Below, one piece after another: positions 57,205 to 64,000 of a DNA stretch of 64,000 bases. The translations under genes were made by a program, and so were the position numbers. Source of the stretch: Isoperla grammatica (taxonomy: Eukaryota; Arthropoda; Insecta; Plecoptera; Perlodidae); assembly GCA_945910005.1 (NCBI GenBank), contig CAMDTW010000611.1, forward strand, positions 47,605 to 111,604. Reading direction: 5' to 3'. Position 1 is the first letter of the stretch; the number at the start of each line of letters is the position of its first letter. The notes beneath the pieces are model-generated. The model saw only the letters and a list, made by a program, of their open reading frames with translations, had not been told where the DNA came from and ran no database searches.

Positions 57205-57475
57205 ATAATTTTTGTAGGAATACCCGTTCTAGGGTGCACACCAGCTTTACCTGATGTGCCCCTCTTCAGGTGACTAACTAGGTATATTAGGGTGTTTGGA
57301 TAGCTGGGAAGGATTGTCCGAGGGCTGATAGTATGACTCAATCCCAGCATTCGCTTTTACGACTGAGGGAAACCTCGGAAAAAACCTTCAGTCAGGACTG
57401 CCGGTGGCCGGAATCGAACCGGCGACCTCCCGAATTAGAGCCTCGCGTCTTACCGCTGAGCCACCTCTATCGGTA
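57205..57475 (-). mobile_element. tRNA-derived SINE, copy 1
   Basis: On - it starts with a tRNA-like head (GGTGGCTCAGCGGTAAGACG A box, GGTCGCCGGTTCGATTCCGG B box) and continues into a body that includes CTGAAGAGGGGCACATCAGG and ends near GGGTATTCCTAC. The same head plus body recurs at 59020-59258. Confidence 0.85.
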
Positions 57476-57772
57476 ATAGCATTAGTTATCTGTGGGTAAT
57501 AGCATAGTTAAGTGCTGAGTACACGCGCTACATAAATATACGCGATAACTGTAAATACAACGTATTTTGAATTTTGTCGACAGCTTAAGTCGATATTTGG
57601 ATGACAAATTAATATCAAAACATACCCTCAGCTAGTTGACCTTGTAGTTTTTGCCTATCTGCAAGATACACTTGCTCAAGGTAAAGACATTGAAGACTCG
57701 TTCACTCCTTATGTGAAAACACAATAATTCTAACATCCAGACGGGAGGTTTTTCCTACCGTCCCGTATTTAT
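57476..57772. other. Spacer between SINE and dispersed element
   Basis: Nothing is recognised. Confidence 0.4.
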
Positions 57773-58018
57773 AGTTCCCACGTGACGTCACAGCGGCCTT
57801 GATTAGGATACAATGGATTTTGACACAGCCTAGCAGCAGCATTCTCGGGTTTCATTTAAAATAAACTTAAGTAATTCCAATTATGTTAAAAAAAAAAAGA
57901 AATAAATAATAAAATATCCAAGGTGGTTTGTCGTCTACCAAGTAGATACAAACCACCAACAAATCGTCGTAAATATGGCCGCTACGCGCACATTGTGACG
58001 TACGTAAAACCTATGGAT
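57773..58018. mobile_element. Dispersed inverted-repeat element, copy 2
   Basis: Left end ATAGTTCCCACGTGACGTCA as in 49698; right end GTGACGTACGTAAAACCTAT. See copy 1. Confidence 0.6.
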
Positions 58019-58464
58019 ATGGAGAGAAATTTCTATGGTTGGCTAAATGAGAGTTATCGGTCAGGACTGTACCTACCGATCCATATAACTTATAAAGTGT
58101 TGTGCTTTTGTCCAAGATTGTACATATGTATCAATAAAATGCTAAATGACGAGTGAATTGTCTATACTTCCTGTTGTCTAATATTTATTATTAATTTTGT
58201 TTGTGATTCCATAATATGTGTATGTAATAGTCAAAATTGTTTGACAAACCCCATGTTGTTACTATTTATCTTTGCTATCTAAGTGTAACATTATATAACT
58301 GTCACTTATGGCTGCAAAATAAATATACAAAACAATACATTTTTTCTTTCCTTCATCGCTTTTATCTCTGTGTATATATACTATATACTATATTTACCTG
58401 CTATTACAGTACTATGATCAACAACTACCTTTTTGGAATGGATTGAACGAAAGGTATACTTGTT

Positions 58465-58795
58465 GGTCAAAACCACAGACAAATTTCATTTTTTAATTAT
58501 ATCTCAAGAACGCGACTCGAAATCAAAAATCTGAATCAACAGCGCACTGTGCTTTGGTAAGCCTTGCAAACTGAATGAAATATAACCATTAGCGTAGCTA
58601 CTTTGATTATTATATCGATAATTAGTAATAGAATTAATTAAAAATAAAAACCATACTGTATATAATGTAAGACACAATTTAGAGCATTCAGTATGTAGAG
58701 CATACCAAACCACAGTGCGCTGTTGATTCAGATTTTCGATTTCGAGTCCATTCTTGAGATATAATTAAAAAATAAAAACATTCTTCGGTTTTTGA
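58465..58795. mobile_element. Foldback element with ~90-bp arms
   Basis: The left arm (about 58465-58560) and right arm (about 58700-58795) are inverted repeats sharing TTTTTTAATTATATCTCAAG, ACTCGAAATC and CTGAATCAACAGCGCACTGT. The 140-bp centre is AT-rich. No coding. Confidence 0.85.
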
Positions 58796-59019
58796 CGTAA
58801 AGGTAGACCGCCGGGATGATCGTCCATAAAGAGAAACAAAATACATAGAAGGGACTTGTAGGGTTTAGGGGACATTGGGGGCGGGGGGGGGGGGGGTGTT
58901 AGACGTGTAGTTTGCAAACAGACGTGTAGTTCGCAAACAGGGTCACCATAAACGAGAAGGAAGATACAGAGAAGAAAACATTAAACAACTGAACAAAATG
59001 ATAATTAATTAATAATATT

Positions 59020-59258
59020 TCGTAGGAATACCCGTTACAGGGTGCACATCAGCTTTATCTGATGTGCCCTCTTCAGGTGACCTACTAGGTTATTAGAGTC
59101 TTTGGATAGTTGGGAAGGAATTTCCGAGGGCTGCTAGTAGGCAGCATTCACCTTTACGACTGAGGAAAACCTCGGAGAACCTTCAGTCAGGACTGTCGGT
59201 GGCCGGAATCGAACCGGCGACCTCCTGAATTATAGTCTCGCATCTTACCACTGATAAT
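59020..59258 (-). mobile_element. tRNA-derived SINE, copy 2 (head clipped)
   Basis: Matches 57205-57475 over the body and most of the head. The first bases of the head (GAGGTGGCT) are replaced by CTCATTAT where it abuts another tRNA-derived unit, so the two may be fused. Confidence 0.83.
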
Positions 59259-59387
59259 GAGCTTGAGGGATTATCAAAGATATGCATTAGAGCCCTCTTT
59301 GCGGGCACTGGTCACCACGAGAAGGTATCTACCTACATCGACCGGAATTTTGTTTAATCACTAAGCGATTTCCCGAAATTGGCTGAG

Positions 59388-59458
59388 TTATCAGCCGGGA
59401 ATCGAACCCGGGCCGCCTGCGTGGCAGGTTGAGCATTCTACCACTGAACCACCGATGA
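59388..59458 (-). tRNA. tRNA-Gly(GCC)-like sequence, probably a pseudogene or SINE head
   Basis: On - it begins TCATCGGTGGTTCAGTGGTA, has a CTGCCAC loop (anticodon GCC) and GGCCCGGGTTCGATTCCCGG. This closely follows eukaryotic tRNA-Gly(GCC). Defects: one extra base in the anticodon arm, which makes a CCTGC/GCAGG stem with a 3-nt loop, and a mismatch in the acceptor stem. It probably heads a SINE whose body runs to about 59262. Confidence 0.6.
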
Positions 59459-60904
59459 TGTGTAAAGATGCATTATTAATCATCAATGCATGATCACTAC
59501 AACCACGCAGATCCTCTAGTCTGCAGTAGAAACACCACGATACTCTGTAATATGTGGGTTACCTTTCACATTGCTGGCCCAGCATCATGAGTAGAGGTCA
59601 ATAAGTAAGAACAAGTGGATACTACTAAATACCATTTAAAAAAATATATATACAAATATTATTAGTGATATTTTTTCATTGTAATCCTTGTTATACTTGG
59701 CCCAAGACTACCATACACACGCTTTCGTCACAGGCGAGCAGTGCTTCATTTCAGGGCGGAGGCGTCCGACCACTTCTTTTATAGACTAATTGAAAAGTCA
59801 ATACGATGTTGTATTAGACTGTAGCCTGTCTGTAGTCACTGTACTAAGCTAACAGCAGATCTGGGTTCGAGTCCCAGCGAGGATAGATTTTCTTAGTGAT
59901 TGTATTTTTATTCTACACGCGTTTATGTTTTAACCCACAAATATATATATAATTATTGCCATGTTGATAGTACATTGAGATTGAGTTATATCGCCTCAAA
60001 TGCAGTACATTCACAGTAAAATATTATAATAAACTCAGTCTTTGCAATGAGGCTAATCAAAATGATTGGTGAATTTAAAGAAGGATTTATGGTGTCTGCC
60101 AGCGGGATATTGAAATCAATAATCATCAATGTTTAGTTATCCGCGTCACGACATCTCTTCAAATAAAAGTTCTTCTTAGTTCTTATGATATATTATTTGG
60201 TGAGATGTTATATACAATGACACATAGTTGCTCGTGTAATATGATACCAAGTCTTATCCAGTAACCGATCCCGCCCACTTTACCTCCCCTCCTTGCTTTA
60301 TAGCAAAATAATCAACTTTCGTGAGAGAGCGCCACGAACCAGAGCCAAATGTGTGATTTGCAGAGCATTCGTTCTATACATCTGACGTCTACATTATTGC
60401 TTGGATCACGCTCATAGTTTGTGTCCGTATTAACAATGATACTGTGATGTAACGTACTTAGCGTTTTTGTTCAAATTCGATCTAGTTCGTACACAAACAA
60501 TTTTTAAACGGGGACTAAAAATTACGAAAAACGAAAAAATCTCTGGAAGTTTCAAACCTAAAACAAAAAATCTATGCAATAATCTAAGAAAAACTCTATG
60601 TACGTACAACAACAATGATTTTTGTGCACGTAGTTTGTATAGTTCGAACGTACTGCACGCCGGACGCTCAGAGTGGTACTCTGGCCGCATGCACAATCCT
60701 GAATAAATTTAAAAAGTACCTCTTTTCAAATCTCTTCTACAACTTGGAAGAGTTTCTTAGCACCAGAACACCTGTTTAATCCCCCTACTTCATATGACTT
60801 CCCATATAAAGTATAAAGTAAACCTTCCGAGCTAAGAGTAGTAGAAGGAGTTCCTGGTAGTAGTAATACTGCTAAGTTACACTGTTGTATAGCTGCTTTT
60901 GTTA
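59459..60904. other. Spacer
   Basis: A B-box-like GGGTTCGAGTCCCAGCG at 59862-59878 suggests one more degenerate tRNA-like unit. No supported gene. Confidence 0.4.
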
Positions 60905-62290
60905 AGCGAGCGAAGCGAGCGTCTCCACTAGACTCTTATGGCACTTCTTTCTATTATATATTTATTTATTTATTTTATTTTTTTTTTTTTTTTTATGTCT
61001 TTCGATAGCGGTCGAACGGAAAGTCCAATCAACTTGAAATTTAGACCATCCAGAAGCCTCGATGTGGATTGAAGGTGTTTTGAGGCCAAATCGTTTTGAA
61101 AAGTTACAAAGCTACACCATAGTTACTGCAAAAAATGTTTCTGAAACAAAACAGCGGCAAAATGTGAGATAGCCATATTTTTCTAAAGATTTTTCCGGTC
61201 ACGAGATCTGATAAATATTGGCAAAGTTACACAAACATTACTCAAAAATATTTTTCTAAAACACAGTAACAGCAAAATGTGAGGTGGCTATCTGATAGTA
61301 AATTTTTGTCCGGTCACGAATATACTAATGTAAACGCGACCTGATACGTATTTGAGGCAGAAATTACATTTATTTTGCGGTCAACAACTGTTAGTAACGG
61401 TGGCGGACCGCGGCGAAAACACCAGACAGAATGACAACGAAAATTCTTAGCAACGCACGCCGCATTCAACAATATCGGGAAGTATAATTGCTAAGATAGT
61501 TAGAAAAATTTTTGCATTTCGCATTCTTGAATTGTAGTTAATTGTTGTTTTTTAACTTTGAGATCTTTTCGCCAGAAAGTTCGTAGATATGGACGCGCTC
61601 GCTTATCAACGCGTCAACCAGAGCGTTTTCCTAGTGTACTTAACATTATTTTTTTTTTATCAACACAATCCTTACAAATCATTTTTTAAGCGAGCAAAGC
61701 GAGCGTCTCCACGAGACTCTTATGGCACTTCGTTCTGTTTTTTTTTTGTTTTTTTTTTGTTTGTACTAGACTCTTATGGCACTTCATTCTGTTTGTTTTT
61801 TGTTTTGTTTTTATGTCTGTCGATAGCGGTCGAACGGAAAGTCCGATCAACTTGAAATTTGGACCATCCACAAGCCTCAATGTGGATTGAAGGTGTATAG
61901 TTTTGATCGTTTGAAAAGTTACAAAGTTACACTCAATAACTGTTAGTAACGGTGGCGGACCGCCGCGAAAACACTAGACAGAATGACAACGAAAATTCTT
62001 AGCAACGCAAATTGCACTGCATTCAACAGTATCGGGAAGTAGAATAGCTATGGAAATTAGAAAAAATTTTGAAATGCACATTCTTGAATTGTTGTTAATT
62101 GTTGTTTTTATTAGCTTTGAGATATTTTCGCCAGAACGTTCGTAGATATGGACGCGCTCGCTTATCAACGCGTCAAACAGAGCGTTTTCCTAGTTTTTAT
62201 CAACACTATCCTTACAAATCAATCCCCACCCTATTTATTAAGCGAGCGTCTCCATTAGACCTTTATATGCCACTTGGTTTTTTTTTGTGT
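60905..62290. repeat. Large tandem repeat, two to three diverged units of about 0.55-0.8 kb
   Basis: Landmarks repeat in the same order. AGCGAGCGAAGCGAGCGTCT-type starts lie at 60905 and 61687, with a shortened one at 62239. TCGATAGCGGTCGAACGGAA lies at 61003 and 61821. GTAACGGTGGCGGACCG lies at 61394 and 61949. TAGATATGGACGCGCTCGCT lies at 61582 and 62143. The first spacing is about 782 bp and the second about 552 bp, so the second unit has a deletion. No conserved reading frame spans the units. Confidence 0.9.
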
Positions 62291-64000
62291 CTCTCGCGTT
62301 TAAATCCAAAGTGGCTGAACTCTGGCGGACAAATCGAGAACCAGTACAGCCGGGATAGGTTACGGAATGATGGCCGGTGTTCGCTGTGTGTTATATAGAC
62401 GGTGATAGAGAGTATGAGTGAATTACATGATCAACATTATTGTCGGGCAGTAAACATGTTAAAATTGACAATCAATACCTTGTTGATCTATGCCACAATG
62501 TAGCAACCGGCGAGCGAAACAAATATTCTCTCAATACGAAGTGTTTTAAAAACCGAATGAGTTTGGCGCTTACGCAGTTGCGTAGGTGTCAAAATGCATG
62601 CTGGTATGGTATTCAGTCAAAAAAAATACGCAAAGTTTTCTATTTTGTGCCGTTAAATAAATCATTTTTAAAAATATATTTCGTAGATGCTGTGTGCATA
62701 GGTAGTCCTAACATAAATTGACATTTAGGCCTACTCACATATTGGAGTTTTTTTTTAAATTTATATATTTCATAACAAAATACTAAATATGCGTACGGTA
62801 GATTATGTTTGCTTGATGGTTCAACAGAATTGTGACAATGTATCTGTCACAATATAATTCTTAATGTTATTTTAAACCTCAAATACTGAAATTCAGCATT
62901 ATACAGGAAAATTAACCTCAAAGTGTAGATTGCGTGCGTGTGGGATGTGGGTGTAAGGGGGTGGGAGACATAAAACACCTCAACTACAGTTACCAATAAT
63001 CATAATAGGCTATACTGATACAAAATGATCAACTTAAAACCTATTTTTAGAATCCAACATTTAGCATGCGCCTACGCATATGCCTATCAGATTCAGCTGC
63101 GTTGCAATTACCTTTAGCTTTAGCAAGTATAGGCCTATGTCGTAGAGAACACTCATTTCTGGTTTTGGGGGCTTGGGAGGTACTGGGGGGGGGGGGGGGG
63201 GGGGGGTGAGAGGCGTGGGAGTTCGGTGGGCGTTTAGGTAGAAAAGAGGGCCGGAATGAATGAAAAGAAATTTGAAGAAGAGATAAAAGAGGAATTGTGA
63301 TCCGAAATATGAACGGGAACCCTCTTTGCCTTACTTACATATAGAAAATAGTCATGTTTACACTTCCTCGAACCTGCTTTTCAGTGGTGACGCTAAGGGG
63401 AGGCGAGGGGGGGCAGTCGCCACCCCGAGCATCGCCTTCGCCTCCCCAGTCGCCCCCCCCCCCCCCCCACCAGTAACTTATTTACTACTAGGCAATCGCT
63501 ATGCATTCAAAACCGTTTATTTATTTACATTTTAAGTGTATACTGTAAAGATATATACTCTAATAGGGACTAATTATTTATTTAAAATCCCAATTCTAGT
63601 AATCTAACCGAACACGTTCTGATGACATGACGAAGAACGCAACGAACATTCCACGACACTCCTTCGGTTGGTTCAATTATTCGGTAACTATTAACTTTGC
63701 GTGACTTCATTCATTGTTATCTTGCATCAAGCGCAGGTTGCGAGCGCACCTTCCCGTGTCTTACGTTTGCAACAATCGCCTTCGAAATTTAACAAAAAAA
63801 TAATATTACCCATTGAAAAATCAATCGTCAATGTCATCAATTTGCAACAAGTCGTCCTGCGGTTTGATGCTGAGCCCCAGAACTAGCATAATAACACATT
63901 TTCTTCCAGTTTCGTGTAACAATCCGAAACCCAAGGATTCACGATGCCGGGGGGGGGGGGGGGGGTGTACTTAACACGTCCAGATTGCGATAGCGTTTCC
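62291..64000. other. Terminal spacer
   Basis: No supported gene in 1.7 kb. Poly(G)/poly(C) tracts lie at 63186-63206, 63456-63469 and 63950-63966. A 93-codon frame at 62440-62721 has no recognisable feature. Confidence 0.4.

Noticed and set aside
57923..58156. 77-codon frame
   Set aside because: Starts within the dispersed inverted-repeat element and has no known feature.
62440..62721. 93-codon hypothetical gene
   Set aside because: No recognisable motif, no promoter, splice or polyadenylation context, and a length expected by chance in AT-rich DNA.

Overview
This window is eukaryotic nuclear DNA from an animal, very probably a marine invertebrate deuterostome. Echinoderm is my best guess, at low confidence. 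The evidence is: spliced host genes with GT/AG introns; a CsRn1-type Ty3/gypsy element primed by tRNA-Trp; a copia-like element with a half-tRNA(iMet) primer site; tRNA-derived SINEs; hAT-type MITEs; many 12-24 bp poly(C)/poly(G) tracts; and frequent AGGCCTA words. About half of the window is recognisable mobile or tandemly repeated DNA.

Host genes. Only two are convincing. A complete six-exon classical short-chain dehydrogenase/reductase (259 aa) runs on + from 11951 to 20559. The first coding exon of a BTBD1/BTBD2-like BTB protein lies on - (10487-11049). They are head to head about 900 bp apart, so 11050-11950 probably holds a shared promoter. A weaker two-exon coding tail is proposed at 55594-56455.

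Layout. 1-8523: 3' part of a gypsy element (copy A), with an intact CsRn1-like element inserted in its 3' LTR on -. 8524-9778: a foldback-arm remnant and a broken LINE. 9779-21100: BTB exon, shared promoter and SDR gene. SDR intron 1 holds a hAT-like element that itself holds a gag-only LTR element with identical LTRs. 21101-31126: spacers, two hAT MITEs, two LINE fragments and microsatellites. 31127-45837: a foldback element cut by gypsy copy B. Copy B contains a 7.2 kb long-TIR element, which in turn contains a copia-like element and a SINE. 45838-64000: LINE and tRNA-like remnants, a 3.5 kb satellite of about 70-bp units, two copies of a tRNA-derived SINE, palindromes and a 0.55-0.8 kb tandem repeat.

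Main points of interest. (1) The 3' end of copy A and the 5' end of copy B look like the two ends of one insertion event. They share nearly identical LTRs, one target site and a GCCA duplication, yet lie 23 kb apart in the wrong order. This points to ectopic recombination or an assembly misjoin. (2) A long-TIR, TACCCCGG-ended transposon makes 3-bp target duplications. (3) Gypsy copy B carries a 71-bp internal duplication that supplies the gag start codon, and the gypsy LTR contains 23 bp matching integrase-coding sequence. (4) The CsRn1-like element keeps a Gag zinc knuckle but no capsid and joins gag to pol by TAATG. (5) A satellite monomer is embedded in a LINE reverse transcriptase gene. 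All assignments come from reading motifs and aligning repeats by eye; no database search was run.
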